A stretch of 64,000 nt of DNA, from assembly GCA_045531455.1 (NCBI GenBank), contig JAZSEA010000120.1:4168-68167 (forward strand), given 5' to 3'. Both the position numbers and the translations under genes were made by a program. This DNA is from CAG-390 sp045531455. Its GTDB lineage: Bacteria; Bacillota; Clostridia; Oscillospirales; CAG-272. The first letter of the stretch is position 1. The number at the start of each line of letters is the position of its first letter. Below are positions 23,573 to 33,329 of the stretch, one piece after another. A model generated the notes under the pieces. That model was given only the letters and a program-made list of their open reading frames with translations. It was not told the origin of the DNA and searched no databases.

Positions 23573-26500
23573 TTATTCTGTTTTTTCGAGAGGATATCGT
23601 TCGAATTTGTACCACTTGGCGAAGTCTTTTTCAAGCCCCGAAACAAATTCCAGGTATTCCTCGTAGGTCACCTTTTTGGAGCGGATATAATACTCCGAAT
23701 CCTTCTTGGCGCAGAGATCAACGATATTATAATCGGTTCCGCTGAAGGTTATTATGCTTCGCGTGCTGTAGGTCTTACTTGGCTGTCCTCTGCCGAACTG
23801 AAAGCTTCCGTCGGCTCTGAGGTTTTTCATCACCCATTCGAGGAATCTGTAACCGTAGACCTTGCCGTTATACTCGCGGAGAAAGAGCTTTTCGTTTATA
23901 TCAAGGTAGGTTTGATATTCCAGGGGTCTGTCATAGGTCAGTATGACCTCAAGCTTGCCGTCGCCGTCGACGTCAATGACCGTGTAGCCTACGTCAGCGT
24001 TATCCGAATACTTGTTGCCTATCTGATTACTGTATTCCGTCAGCGCGCGCAGATCGTCGAGGAAGACGTCGGCGTGGGTGTTGGTATCGTAGAAGGTGAT
24101 CTCGTTGAGAAGTACGCGGCGGAAGATCTCGGGGATATTCGCAAGATCCGAATAATCGGGAGTCGTTTCCGAGTCGGGAGTTTTATCATCCGAGCACTTG
24201 ACCGACGTAAATCCGCAGTCGCTGTCCCAGTTCGATCCCTTGGATACTGCATCCCATTCCTCGAGCGTGCCTTCGAAGACGAGATCCGTCAGCGAGGTAC
24301 AGCCCTTGAATGCCATATAATTGACGTTGGTGATGCTGCGGGGAAGGGTAAGAGCTGTGAGCGAGCTACAGCCGTAGAAGGCTTGGCGATCTATCACGGT
24401 CACGCCCTTGGGGATATTGATGATCGAAAGAGAGGAGCAATTATAAAAGGCGTTTGCGGAGATCTTCGTTACACCGTCGGGGATGATCAGGCTTTCGAGA
24501 GACTCGCAGTTTGCAAAGGCGTGTTCACCGATCGTCTTTACGCTATCGGGGATAACAATATTTTTCAGAGAAGTGCATCCCGAGAAAGAATAGCTCTCGA
24601 TATAGGTCACGTCATCGGGGATGATGACCTCGACAAGCGAAGTACATCTGCTGAATCCGCCGAGATAACCGTTGCCGCTTTCGATTCCTCTCGGAAGAAC
24701 GATACGTTTGAGGCTGCTGCAACCCTCAAACATACCCCAACCCCATTCATCGACACTCTTCGGCAGAGTGATCTCTTCAAGCGCGGTGCATCCCGTGAAT
24801 ACTTCGATTCCGAAGGATCTGACGTTGTCGCCGATGTGTATGCTGCGGAGAGACTTGCAGGATGAGAATGCGCCCGAGCCGATGCTCTTAAGGCTCTTCG
24901 GCAGGCTGATGCTCTGCAGATTGGTACAGCTCCAGAATGCGCCCGAGCCGATCGCGGTGACGCCCTCGGGGATCGTGATGCTTGTGATATAAGAGTTCAT
25001 TGAAAAAGCACCGGAGCCTATTACCTTGATACTTCCGTCATTCGGAATGGTACTCTTCTTGCCTGCGAGGATAAGTCTTCCGCTTTCCTTTTCTATGAGA
25101 CAGTTGTTCTTCGCGTAGTACTTCGGATTGCCCGATGCTACGGTGATCTTCTCGATATTGGTGCAACCCGATAAGAAGTAACTGCCGAGTTCGGTAAACG
25201 TGCTCGGGAAATGGATGCTTACGATATTTTTATTATCCATTATCGCACCCAAATCAAATCCCTTGACACCCTCGGGAAGAACGAGCTTATCGCGCGTGTA
25301 GCAGGTGAAGGATGCCTCGCCGATGATCTCAACGCTTCCGTCCGCGGGGATGGTCGAATTGTTGAGAATATGGAGCAGGGTCTTGGTCTCCTTGTTGATA
25401 AGGCAGTTGCCCTCGTCCGAGTAGACGGGATTGTCGGGATGTACCTTGATCGTTTTCAGCGCGGGACAGCCGTATAGAGCAACGCCTTCTGTGAGGTCGC
25501 GGGGAATATAGATGCTTTCAAGAGAATCGCAGAAATATAATATACTGTTTCCGATGTAGGTCAACGATTCGGGGAAGGTTATACTGCGAAGAGAGCGGCA
25601 TTCGTAGAAGACGTGTTCGGATATCGACTCGAGAGTCTCGGGGAAGGTGATGCTTTCGAGCGCGGTGCATCCGCGGAAGGCATAGCCTTGGATCGATGCG
25701 ATGGGCGCGCGAAGAACGATGCTTTTGACAGTTGTATTATTCTTTAGCGCGCTGTAATTGACATATTTTACGGGGAAGCCCTTGTAGATCGTGGCAACGA
25801 CGATATCGGTCTCGGTGCAGGTGCCGATCCCTGAAAAACGTGCAACGTATTCCTTGGTGATCTGGTCGTAGAAGATGTTGTAGCTAAGTCCGGGTGTGCC
25901 GTCGTCGTCGGGGTGAAGCGTGACGCTCGCCTGTCCGTCCGAGCAGATGACGGTCGAGAAGGGACAGCCGATATTCCAGCGATCGCCCTTCTTTATTTTG
26001 TTCCATTCGGCAACAGTACCCTTGAAGACAAGCTTTTCGAGGGCGTTGCATCCCGCGAAGGCTTCCTCACCGATCTCGCTAAGCGACGCGGGGAGGGTCA
26101 GCTCGGTGAAGTTTTTATAGTTGTAGGCAAAGGCGCGGTAGCCGATGCTTTCGATCGTGTCGGGGAGGATGAATCCCTTGATTGAGATCTTCATTCTGAA
26201 GGTCTCGTCGGGAATCGCCGTGACGGGCTTGCCGTCGTATTTCGACGCGATCTGCAGAGGTGAGCTGTAATCTCTCCAGCTTCCGATGCTGACGATGCTT
26301 GCACTCTTGCCGTCTTTGTTGACGTTATACTCGAGTCCGCGGCTTCCGTCGTATTCCGCGTTCGGGTTGCCGACGGGGGCGTTGCCGTCCGAGCAATTGA
26401 CGGTGGTAAATGCGGCGCCGAGATTCCAGCCCTCGGCTTTGGTGATAGCGCGCCACGCGGAAACGCTGCCCTTGAAGGTTACGCTCTTGAGGCTCTCACA

Positions 26501-28174
26501 GCCTTCGAACGCACCCGCTTGGATATCCCTGAGCTTTGTTCCGAGGGTGATGCTCTCGAGCGAGCGACAGCCCTTGAAGGCGTTTTCGCGGATCTCCCCG
26601 ACCGAGTCGGGCACGATAACGCTCTTCAGGTTGACGCAGCCCGAGAGTATGCCCTCGCCGATAACGCCTTGCGCGCCCGAAAGATCTACGTGTTCAAGAG
26701 ATACGCAATCCTTGAAGATATACGCGCCCGCGTTTCCTGTGAAATACATTACAGCATCGAATTCGATCTTGCGCAGACTGGTACAGCCTTCGAATGCGGA
26801 CGTGTAAATGTAGGAGTAATTATCACCGTAGGAGAATTCCTTGGATATCTTTATTTCTTCTATAGCGGTACAGCCCATGAAGGCACCGTCATAGATATAT
26901 CTCATTCTGCCCGAAAGCTTGACATCCTTGAGCGACGTGCAGTTCCTGAAAGCGTATTTGCCTATTGCGGAAATATTATCGGGCAGCGAAATGGCAACAA
27001 GTCCCGTACAGCCGTCAAATGCGCGCTCGGAGATCGAGTTCAGATATTGCTCGTCGGGAATAACGCTTGCCTTGCATCCGAGAAGGATGCTGTAGTCCTT
27101 GACGTCAATGATGCAGTTTCCGGAGGATCGGTAGAGCTCGTTTCCTTCGGCTACACTCAGCACCTCGATCGCGGTGCATCCGCTGACTCCGCCGATCTCG
27201 ATCGACTCAACTGTGGAGGAGAAGTGAAGCTTTTTGAGCTTCGGACAGTCGGAGATCGCGCGGTCCTTGACTATTTTTACTCCCTCGGGGATGATGAGCT
27301 CGGTAATCTCGTCATTTTCCGAGATCGAGCCTGCTCCGATGATCTCTACGATGCCGTCCGCGGGGATCGTGAAGGAGCCGAAGGTGAGCAGCAGAGTCCC
27401 CGTCTTCTTGTCGATGAGGCATCCCGACGTGAACGCGTATCTTTCGTTATCCTGCGAGATCACGATCGTCTCAAGCGCGGGAATTTCGCTGAAGATGTTC
27501 AGGGGAATGGTCTGCATACCCGCTCCGATCGTTATATTCTTAAGTGCGGTACAGCCAACGAACGCGCCCTCGGCGATGCTCTGTACGCTGTCGGGGATCG
27601 TGAGCGATACGAGCGATCTGCAATTATTGAACGCACCCTTGCTTATCGAGGTGACGGGAACACCGTTGTAAGTCGATGCGACCTTGACTTCGGTATCACT
27701 GCAATTACCGATTCCGATGAGCTCTGCTCTGTTATAGCGAACTACGTACCGGAGACCTTGGCTTCCGTCGTGCTCCGGCTCGGGAGGAGCGGTGGTGACC
27801 TCCTCGGTCGTGATCTCCTCTGTGGTTACTTCTTCCGAAGTGACTTCCTCTGTGGTCGCTTCCTCTGTCGTGACCTCGGCGGTCGTTTCGGGCTCTAAAA
27901 GCTCGGAGGTGATCTCTTGAGTAGTCTCGTCGATGATTCCCGCGAGATGCTCGAAATTGCGGATGATGAAGGTGATGACGGGGATCACCGTGCCGAGCAG
28001 CAGCAGGCTTGCCGCAAGAGCGAGGATCTGACGCAGATACTTTTTAGGGCTTGGCTTGCTTACGGGCATCTTTGCCACGGGAAGCGAACGATAGTATTTT
28101 TCGGTTTCTTCTATAAATTTCGGGTCGATATAATCGAGCGCGTCAAGAAGCCTTGAGTCCTTATAGCCTGTCAT
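23573..28174 (-). CDS. Giant membrane-anchored BspA-like leucine-rich-repeat protein with anti-sigma-like N-terminus
   Basis: 1533 residues. The short cytoplasmic N-terminus (LLDALDYIDPKFIEETEKYYRSL) matches segments that occur with ECF sigma factors in Clostridia. A membrane helix lies at about 48-70, followed by a TTEEVTTEE-type linker (about 90-130). Then come more than 30 LRR_5 repeats of the type GCTSLKxIxxPxSVxxIxxxAF. The repeats fall into three modules, each opening with DGSxGLxY (near residues 133, 607 and 756) and closing with a CSD-rich turn. The last 190 residues are different and include VIDVDGDGKLEVIL, an EF-hand or FG-GAP-like loop. It overlaps the sigma gene by 4 bases. A surface sensor or adhesin that controls the sigma factor is inferred. 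Confidence 0.82.
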   Translation of the reverse strand: MTGYKDSRLLDALDYIDPKFIEETEKYYRSLPVAKMPVSKPSPKKYLRQILALAASLLLLGTVIPVITFIIRNFEHLAGIIDETTQEITSELLEPETTAEVTTEEATTEEVTSEEVTTEEITTEEVTTAPPEPEHDGSQGLRYVVRYNRAELIGIGNCSDTEVKVASTYNGVPVTSISKGAFNNCRSLVSLTIPDSVQSIAEGAFVGCTALKNITIGAGMQTIPLNIFSEIPALETIVISQDNERYAFTSGCLIDKKTGTLLLTFGSFTIPADGIVEIIGAGSISENDEITELIIPEGVKIVKDRAISDCPKLKKLHFSSTVESIEIGGVSGCTAIEVLSVAEGNELYRSSGNCIIDVKDYSILLGCKASVIPDEQYLNSISERAFDGCTGLVAISLPDNISAIGKYAFRNCTSLKDVKLSGRMRYIYDGAFMGCTAIEEIKISKEFSYGDNYSYIYTSAFEGCTSLRKIEFDAVMYFTGNAGAYIFKDCVSLEHVDLSGAQGVIGEGILSGCVNLKSVIVPDSVGEIRENAFKGCRSLESITLGTKLRDIQAGAFEGCESLKSVTFKGSVSAWRAITKAEGWNLGAAFTTVNCSDGNAPVGNPNAEYDGSRGLEYNVNKDGKSASIVSIGSWRDYSSPLQIASKYDGKPVTAIPDETFRMKISIKGFILPDTIESIGYRAFAYNYKNFTELTLPASLSEIGEEAFAGCNALEKLVFKGTVAEWNKIKKGDRWNIGCPFSTVICSDGQASVTLHPDDDGTPGLSYNIFYDQITKEYVARFSGIGTCTETDIVVATIYKGFPVKYVNYSALKNNTTVKSIVLRAPIASIQGYAFRGCTALESITFPETLESISEHVFYECRSLRSITFPESLTYIGNSILYFCDSLESIYIPRDLTEGVALYGCPALKTIKVHPDNPVYSDEGNCLINKETKTLLHILNNSTIPADGSVEIIGEASFTCYTRDKLVLPEGVKGFDLGAIMDNKNIVSIHFPSTFTELGSYFLSGCTNIEKITVASGNPKYYAKNNCLIEKESGRLILAGKKSTIPNDGSIKVIGSGAFSMNSYITSITIPEGVTAIGSGAFWSCTNLQSISLPKSLKSIGSGAFSSCKSLRSIHIGDNVRSFGIEVFTGCTALEEITLPKSVDEWGWGMFEGCSSLKRIVLPRGIESGNGYLGGFSRCTSLVEVIIPDDVTYIESYSFSGCTSLKNIVIPDSVKTIGEHAFANCESLESLIIPDGVTKISANAFYNCSSLSIINIPKGVTVIDRQAFYGCSSLTALTLPRSITNVNYMAFKGCTSLTDLVFEGTLEEWDAVSKGSNWDSDCGFTSVKCSDDKTPDSETTPDYSDLANIPEIFRRVLLNEITFYDTNTHADVFLDDLRALTEYSNQIGNKYSDNADVGYTVIDVDGDGKLEVILTYDRPLEYQTYLDINEKLFLREYNGKVYGYRFLEWVMKNLRADGSFQFGRGQPSKTYSTRSIITFSGTDYNIVDLCAKKDSEYYIRSKKVTYEEYLEFVSGLEKDFAKWYKFERYPLEKTE

Positions 28175-28728
28175 ACTATGATCCCCTCCTTTCCGAGCTC
28201 CTCGCGGAGCTTCTTACGAAGACGTGTCAGCATCATCTTGACCTTGCCCTCGGTAAAGCCCGTCCTCGCGCAGATGCGGGGATAGCTTTCGTTGAAAATG
28301 AATCGCATTACGAAGACCGATCTCTCGGGCTGAGAAACCGTTTCGAGAAACGCGTTGATGATCTCGCCCGTGCGCTTAGCCTCGTAGTCGGATGCCAGAT
28401 CGTGTCCGTCGTCGATCAGCATAAGAAATTCGTCATTGACGATCTGCACCTGACCGCCGCGCTTCCAGGCGTTGTTCGACCTCGCGCGGTGCTTGGATAT
28501 CCTTCTGAGAATACCGGATAGATAGGCAAAGAGACTTTTCGGTCTTTCGGGCGGAATATTGTTCCAGAGCGCGAGCATAGCGTCGTTTATGCACTCCTCG
28601 CGGTCCTCGCGGCTCGAGAGATAATTCTCGGCAAGGTAGTGACAGAAATCGCCGTATTTTTTCTCGGTCTCCCTGATCGCGTTTTCATCACGCTCCCAGA
28701 ACATTTCAACAATTTTTTCGTCCTTCAT
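28171..28728 (-). CDS. ECF-type RNA polymerase sigma factor
   Basis: The 185-residue protein has sigma region 2 (about 10-80: CHYLAENYLSSREDREECINDAMLALWN) and region 4 (about 125-180: VSQPERSVFVMRFIFNESYPRICARTGFTEGKVKMMLTR in split form). They are joined by a linker without region 3, as in ECF factors. The start at 28728 follows AAAGGAGGTCAGTCT; an ATG eight codons upstream is rejected. Its stop overlaps the start of the LRR membrane protein, whose N-terminus is the likely partner or anti-sigma factor. It may direct its own operon. Confidence 0.88.
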   Translation of the reverse strand: MKDEKIVEMFWERDENAIRETEKKYGDFCHYLAENYLSSREDREECINDAMLALWNNIPPERPKSLFAYLSGILRRISKHRARSNNAWKRGGQVQIVNDEFLMLIDDGHDLASDYEAKRTGEIINAFLETVSQPERSVFVMRFIFNESYPRICARTGFTEGKVKMMLTRLRKKLREELGKEGIIV

Positions 28729-28755
28729 AGACTGACCTCCTTTCGCGGTCATAAT

Positions 28756-28801
28756 TTAAGTGTCTTCACCTATAAAGTTGCGGTTTTTCCGAAACCGTAA
28801 C
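28756..28801 (-). promoter_or_regulatory. Possible ECF-type promoter of the sigma/LRR operon
   Basis: No consensus sigma-A promoter is visible in 28729-28938. The minus strand has GCAACTTTA (28772-28780), a -35-like AAC motif of ECF promoters, about 50 bases upstream of the sigma gene. It lies next to an inverted repeat (GTTACGGTTT / AACCGCAAC). Autoregulation is inferred only. Confidence 0.3.
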
Positions 28802-28938
28802 GCTTTTTTTGAAAATTTTTTCGGTTTGTATACTTGCACAAAAAAGGAAGGGAGAATTTGTGCAATTTAACAAACGCGAGCTTTTCCTTATGAACATAAT
28901 ATCACGAAACGGCGGATTTGTCAATGGAAAGTTTTTAA

Positions 28939-29100
28939 ATGCAAAAGAGCTGCTCCGACGGCGTGCACAGTTAGCGGTAAATTGAAATTCAATTTACGCC
29001 GTCCCGAAATATTCCTCGCGGTTTGAACAACCGCGTTCCGGGGGCGGAAACGGAATATTTCCAAAACAAAGTGCATATCCGAGGAACAGCTCTTTTGCAT
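28939..29100. repeat. 162-bp palindromic element after the CBS gene
   Basis: ATGCAAAAGAGCTG (28939-28952) is mirrored exactly by CAGCTCTTTTGCAT (29087-29100). Inside are GAAATATTCC / GGAATATTTC, TAAATTG / CAATTTA and GCGGTT / AACCGC arms, giving a nested fold. It ends two bases before the stop of the CBS-domain gene and lies upstream of the sigma gene's promoter region. No protein is encoded. Confidence 0.65.
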
Positions 29101-29101
29101 A

Positions 29102-29506
29102 TTATTTGTATTGTTTATCCCTGTAGTAACCAAGTACACGCTGACGGGTGACGATGCCCATAAAGGCTCCTCTGTCGTCGATGACGGGTACGAAATTATG
29201 CGAAAGAAGACGCTCGATGATCTCGTCTGTATTCGCCGTGATCCTTACGGGAGGGTTGCGGTCAGGCTTGAGGATGTTTGCGATATGCAGTTCTTCACAT
29301 TCGTGCATACTCGCGCCGCCGATGTCGACAATGCTCCAGAGCAGGTCGCCCTCGCTGAGCGTGCCCACATATCCGCCGTTCTCGTCGAGGACGGGTATCG
29401 CGGTATAGCCGTGATGGCGCATCTTCTCGAGACCCTGACGGAAGGTGTCATCCTTTTCAAGGTACGCGACTTGACTCTTGGGCGTCAGAAAGAATGCTAC
29501 GTTCAT
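29102..29506 (-). CDS. CBS-pair domain protein
   Basis: The 134-residue protein consists of two CBS motifs only. The first is at about residues 8-60 (GLEKMRHHGYTAIPVLDENGGYVGTLSEGDL, in split form) and the second at about 80-128 (IIERLLSHNFVPVIDDRGAFMGIVTRQRVL). CBS pairs bind adenine nucleotides and regulate partners. It is the last gene of the Gld-type ABC operon, starting one base after the DUF4340 gene, so it may tune that system to energy state. No transporter or enzyme domain is attached. Confidence 0.85.
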   Translation of the reverse strand: MNVAFFLTPKSQVAYLEKDDTFRQGLEKMRHHGYTAIPVLDENGGYVGTLSEGDLLWSIVDIGGASMHECEELHIANILKPDRNPPVRITANTDEIIERLLSHNFVPVIDDRGAFMGIVTRQRVLGYYRDKQYK

Positions 29507-29507
29507 T

Positions 29508-30950
29508 TTATGCCACCTTTGTAAGCTCGGTAACGAGTCCGATTAGTGCCTCCGCGTCCTCGAGAGTGATGAGCTGATCGTTCCTGAAGCCGAACTTTAC
29601 GAGGCAGTAGCTTTGACTGTAGCGCGTGATCTCCAGTTCGAGCTCGGAGTTATCTCCCGCGTTAAATGTGATCTTAACGGCGAGCATAAGCTCCTTTTCA
29701 ACGCCCGTATCCTCGTCCTTGAGGTAAGCGACGTTCGAGGTCGCCTTGAGGGCGTCAAGCTTTGAGATAAGTGCGGAGAGGGCTTCGGTATCCTCGGTTG
29801 CACTTGAGGAATAGGAGATCTTTCCGTCGGTGTTATTTACGTTGACGGTTAGAGTATTTCCCGCCGCTTTGAAGGTCAGCGAATCTACGCGCTCGTAGTT
29901 GGGGAGCCAGATCTCGTCGGGGAGGAGCTTGGGTTTTTCGGGGGAGATGAATCCGAGCCATTCGTCGGACGAGGAAAGGATATAAACGAGCTTCGAGTCC
30001 GCGGTGTGTGCGTAAATTCCGCCGTCCTCTCTCTGCGAGCCGATATAGATGACGTATTCCTTTTCGGTCAGAACGCCGTTTTCCGTCTCGTCGACGTTAT
30101 AGCGGACGACGATCTTTTTGCTCTCCGAAAAGCCGTACTTTTCGTCCGAGTCGTCGAGTCCGACACATTCCTCAAAGGAAAGAGAGGTGAGGAGTCCCGT
30201 GAGAGTATCAGCCATAGTGCTGTCAATGGGAAGCTCGGGCGGGAGGCTTGACATCTGGGTGAGTCCCGTTCTGCAGTACCAGTTGTATTGGTCGGTGTAA
30301 TCGCTGTCCTTGCCCGAGGGATAATAGGTGAAATCCGCGTAATCGGAGGCATTTACGGTGCTGACACCGAGGATCTTGCCCTCCGTGATCGCGGGAGGAG
30401 TTTCCTCGAGAATGAAATCGTAGATATCAAGCTCAAGCGAAGCCTTTACCGATGAGCTGACCATATAGACCGTCTCGGTCGCGGTGGCTTCGGTGAAGTA
30501 ATAAAGCGAATTGAAAGAATTGAGGTTGCCGAAGATGAACTCGCGCGTGCTTCCGTCGGTGAAGATGAATTTTGCACGCAGAGAGGGCTCGGCAAGCCCG
30601 TATTCGGCAAGCTGATCGGCTGTCACGCCCTCGAGCTTGTAGCTTGATGATGCCTCGTTGAGCGCGGTGACAGCGTTGGCGAAGACCATATTGTCGAGGG
30701 GGACCTCGGCGTTTTCGCTCCAGTTCCAAGCCGTGCCGCCCTCGTTGAGCGAAAAGCTCAGCTTCTCCTCGCCGTGCTCGAGCTCAAGTCCGACGATCGT
30801 ATTGTGGTCGATGACGGCAACCGTGTAGCTCGGCGTCGGCTCGGTCGTTTCATCGCCGCTCTCACGCCACATAGGGCTTGCGACGAGGTAAACGACCAGA
30901 AGCAGGACGAGGATTATCAGCATAATAAGAATATTTCTGATCTTTTTCAT
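29508..30950 (-). CDS. DUF4340 membrane-anchored protein of the Gld-type ABC operon
   Basis: The 480-residue protein has an N-terminal membrane helix (LIMLIILVLLLVVYLVA) and an extracytoplasmic region. That region contains the DUF4340 repeats: LSFSLNEGGTAWNW, LAEYGLAEPSLRAKFIFTDGS, EYVIYIGSQREDGGIYA, and a related second half. DUF4340 proteins regularly follow GldG-like genes but have no known activity. The gene starts 12 bases after GldG. The protein is inferred to sit on the cell surface as an accessory of the ABC complex. Confidence 0.82.
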   Translation of the reverse strand: MKKIRNILIMLIILVLLLVVYLVASPMWRESGDETTEPTPSYTVAVIDHNTIVGLELEHGEEKLSFSLNEGGTAWNWSENAEVPLDNMVFANAVTALNEASSSYKLEGVTADQLAEYGLAEPSLRAKFIFTDGSTREFIFGNLNSFNSLYYFTEATATETVYMVSSSVKASLELDIYDFILEETPPAITEGKILGVSTVNASDYADFTYYPSGKDSDYTDQYNWYCRTGLTQMSSLPPELPIDSTMADTLTGLLTSLSFEECVGLDDSDEKYGFSESKKIVVRYNVDETENGVLTEKEYVIYIGSQREDGGIYAHTADSKLVYILSSSDEWLGFISPEKPKLLPDEIWLPNYERVDSLTFKAAGNTLTVNVNNTDGKISYSSSATEDTEALSALISKLDALKATSNVAYLKDEDTGVEKELMLAVKITFNAGDNSELELEITRYSQSYCLVKFGFRNDQLITLEDAEALIGLVTELTKVA

Positions 30951-30962
30951 TGTAACTTGTGA

Positions 30963-32450
30963 TTATCTGCGGCGGCGGTAGAAGGTGTATCCGAGACCTG
31001 CCGCGAGAAGTGCGCCGGGGATTATGAAGATGAGGATGGTTCCCCAGATATTTGCATCGATGGCTGTTGTAGTGATGGTCGACTCGGTGATCGCGATGCT
31101 CTCGATGTCGGGGAGAGTTGAGATATAGTCGCCCGTGAGGATGTTGGTCATATTGAAGAGGAGCACAAGGTTTCCGCTCGAGGTGCCAGAGATCAGACCT
31201 TCGTTGGTGAGAGCCGCAGATGCGACCCAAAGGAGCTTGCCCTTGCCGTCGCTGCCCTCCGCGATAGCAGAGAGGACCTTCTTTCCTGCCTCGCCGTTCT
31301 CGCCCGAATAAGCCTTATCCGAGGTTGTGAGAAGCTCTGTGACGGTGTAGCCCTGAGACTCGCCGACCTTGATGGACTGCGCGTTCGAAAGAAGGATGAG
31401 ATTTCTGTAGGAGGCAAAGGGTGCTGTGATCTCGTGAGTCGAGTTAACGGTGGGGTAGATGTGACCGGGGAAGTCGGTTACGTGCTTCGAGGAATCGCCT
31501 TCGCTTACGGTGCCCGCTTCAAGGGTCATACCAAAGGAGGCGGTCAGAGACATAAGATTCTTCATACCGTCCGAGTTCTTGTCGGTCATAAGGAAGAGGC
31601 TTCCTCCGTTTTCAACGTAGGAGGCCAGCTTTGCAGCCTCGTCCTTGGTGATATCGTTTGCGGGCTTATTGATAATGATGCAGGCGCAATCCTCGGGGAT
31701 GCTGTCACCCTCGAGAGCAAGATTGAGCTCGGAATATTCGATTCCGTAATCCGAGAGAGTCGATTTTACGGTATCTCCGAATGCCTCTTCGTTGTGTCCG
31801 CTGAGAAGGTAGACCGAGGGGATGGTCTCGGCACAAACGTACTCGACAGCTCCCGTAATAGTGCCGTCAAAGCAGTATCCGTCCTCGACGGGATAGATGC
31901 CGTAGTACATATACTGGCTGTAGATCTGGCTCGCTTCCTCGAGGGAGAGACCGCTTGCACCAAGCTCGGTGAAGGCGTAGGTGTAGAGCTCGCCCGTATG
32001 GATGACGCGATAGCGATTCGCGCTTTCAACGAGAAGGTAGGTCGACATATAATCCGAGGTAGCCTCTTCCGCGAGATCCTCAAACTCGGGGTATTTGTCA
32101 AGGAATGTGGGATCCTCGAGCGGGTCGAGATATTTCAAAGTGAGCTTTTGCGACATCGAAACGTATCTCTCGAGGAAGGACGAGAGCGTGCTGTCCTCGT
32201 ATCCGTCGGGAACGACGTAGTAGATAGTCACGTTTTCGTCAATGCCCGATATGAAGCTCTCGGTCGTGCCGGAAATCTCATACTGACCCGATGCGGTCGT
32301 GTCGAGCATAGTGAACTTCGCGGGAAGAGAGCCGACGATCATATTTACGACGACGAGCACCGCGAGAAGGATCAGAGAAAGAACGACGGAGTAGATTCCG
32401 CTCTTGCCGCGTCTGTCAAAGAGGGGCTTTTTATTCATATTGTTATTCAT
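30963..32450 (-). CDS. GldG-like (DUF4350-related) ABC accessory protein
   Basis: The 495-residue protein has an N-terminal membrane helix (VVLSLILLAVLVVVNMIV), a large exported region and a C-terminal helix (ILIFIIPGALLAAGLGYTFY) with basic tail RRRR. The exported part has the GldG pattern: YEISGTTESFISGIDENVTIYYV, PSVYLLSGHNEEAF and the IIINKP strand. In Bacteroidetes GldG acts with GldA and GldF in gliding and secretion; in Firmicutes the same gene set exists without gliding and its substrate is unknown. It follows the permease gene after 15 bases. Confidence 0.83.
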   Translation of the reverse strand: MNNNMNKKPLFDRRGKSGIYSVVLSLILLAVLVVVNMIVGSLPAKFTMLDTTASGQYEISGTTESFISGIDENVTIYYVVPDGYEDSTLSSFLERYVSMSQKLTLKYLDPLEDPTFLDKYPEFEDLAEEATSDYMSTYLLVESANRYRVIHTGELYTYAFTELGASGLSLEEASQIYSQYMYYGIYPVEDGYCFDGTITGAVEYVCAETIPSVYLLSGHNEEAFGDTVKSTLSDYGIEYSELNLALEGDSIPEDCACIIINKPANDITKDEAAKLASYVENGGSLFLMTDKNSDGMKNLMSLTASFGMTLEAGTVSEGDSSKHVTDFPGHIYPTVNSTHEITAPFASYRNLILLSNAQSIKVGESQGYTVTELLTTSDKAYSGENGEAGKKVLSAIAEGSDGKGKLLWVASAALTNEGLISGTSSGNLVLLFNMTNILTGDYISTLPDIESIAITESTITTTAIDANIWGTILIFIIPGALLAAGLGYTFYRRRR

Positions 32451-32465
32451 AGCGCACCTCCTCTA

Positions 32466-33329
32466 TCAGCTCCAACGGCGCTTGTCGAAGGACTGCACCG
32501 TCAGGAAAATGAAAAATACGGCAAAGGAAATATAATATACGATCGCGCCGATATCGAAGATTCCGCCGAGGAAGCTGTAGAATCTGTCGAATACGGCAAG
32601 GTATTCGATCACCTTCGGGAATGCGGACTCGAAGATCGCGGAGTTGACGAAGTAAACGACAACGAGCGGTATGACCGTGATTCCGCCGACGATGGCGGTG
32701 ATGATGTAGTTGTGGGTAAGGTAATAGACGATCGCGGTGAGTGCAAGTGCGACAACGACAAAGCAAACGAGCGATGCGATCGCGGATGCGGGAAGCATAC
32801 CGACAAGTGAGCCGAGGAGGTAGAGTCCGAGCGAGGACGCGATGCCTCCGATAGCGGCGATGAGCTGATTTTCGGTAAGCGAGGAAACGAAGGTGCATAC
32901 CGCAATGAGAGCCGCGCCAAGAAGGAAAAATCCGAGGAGCGCGCCGTAAGCGGATGCAAAGTTAACGGTACCGAACATACCGATGATGATGGGTGTTGCG
33001 CCCATACCGAGGCAGGCGATACCCCATACCGCGAGCATTGCAAGATACTTGCCGAGTACGATCTGTGTCGTGCTTACGGGAAGGGAGTAGAGGAGCATAT
33101 CGGTCTTCGCGCGCTTGTCTTCGGCGATCGAACGCATAGTGAGTATCGGAACGATCAGCATAAGCACCGTCGTCAGATTGCTCAGTACGTATTCATATGA
33201 GGAATACTGACCGATGAAGTTGAGCGCGGTCGAGAATATTCCCGAGAAGAGCCAGAGCACGCCGATGAAGACGTAGCCCGACATATTGATAAAGTAGGAT
33301 CTGAATTCCCTTTTGAATATTGCTATCAT
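32466..33329 (-). CDS. GldF-like ABC-2 type permease
   Basis: The 287-residue protein has six membrane helices, starting FKREFRSYFINMSGYVFIGV, which is typical of ABC-2/GldF permeases. LTMRSIAEDKRAKTDMLLYSLPVS is the characteristic cytoplasmic coupling segment after helix 2 (shown in part). It overlaps the ATPase stop by one base and precedes GldG, forming the membrane part of the complex. The exported substrate is unknown. Confidence 0.87.
   Translation of the reverse strand: MIAIFKREFRSYFINMSGYVFIGVLWLFSGIFSTALNFIGQYSSYEYVLSNLTTVLMLIVPILTMRSIAEDKRAKTDMLLYSLPVSTTQIVLGKYLAMLAVWGIACLGMGATPIIIGMFGTVNFASAYGALLGFFLLGAALIAVCTFVSSLTENQLIAAIGGIASSLGLYLLGSLVGMLPASAIASLVCFVVVALALTAIVYYLTHNYIITAIVGGITVIPLVVVYFVNSAIFESAFPKVIEYLAVFDRFYSFLGGIFDIGAIVYYISFAVFFIFLTVQSFDKRRWS

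Noticed and set aside
26519..27898. A 459-codon plus-strand frame inside the LRR gene
   Set aside because: Antisense of repeated LRR codons; the minus frame has consistent repeats and a coupled sigma gene.
27790..27900. Repeated TTEEVTTEE-coding stretch as a possible CRISPR or microsatellite
   Set aside because: It is a Thr/Glu linker in the LRR protein; repeats are short, in frame and without unique spacers.
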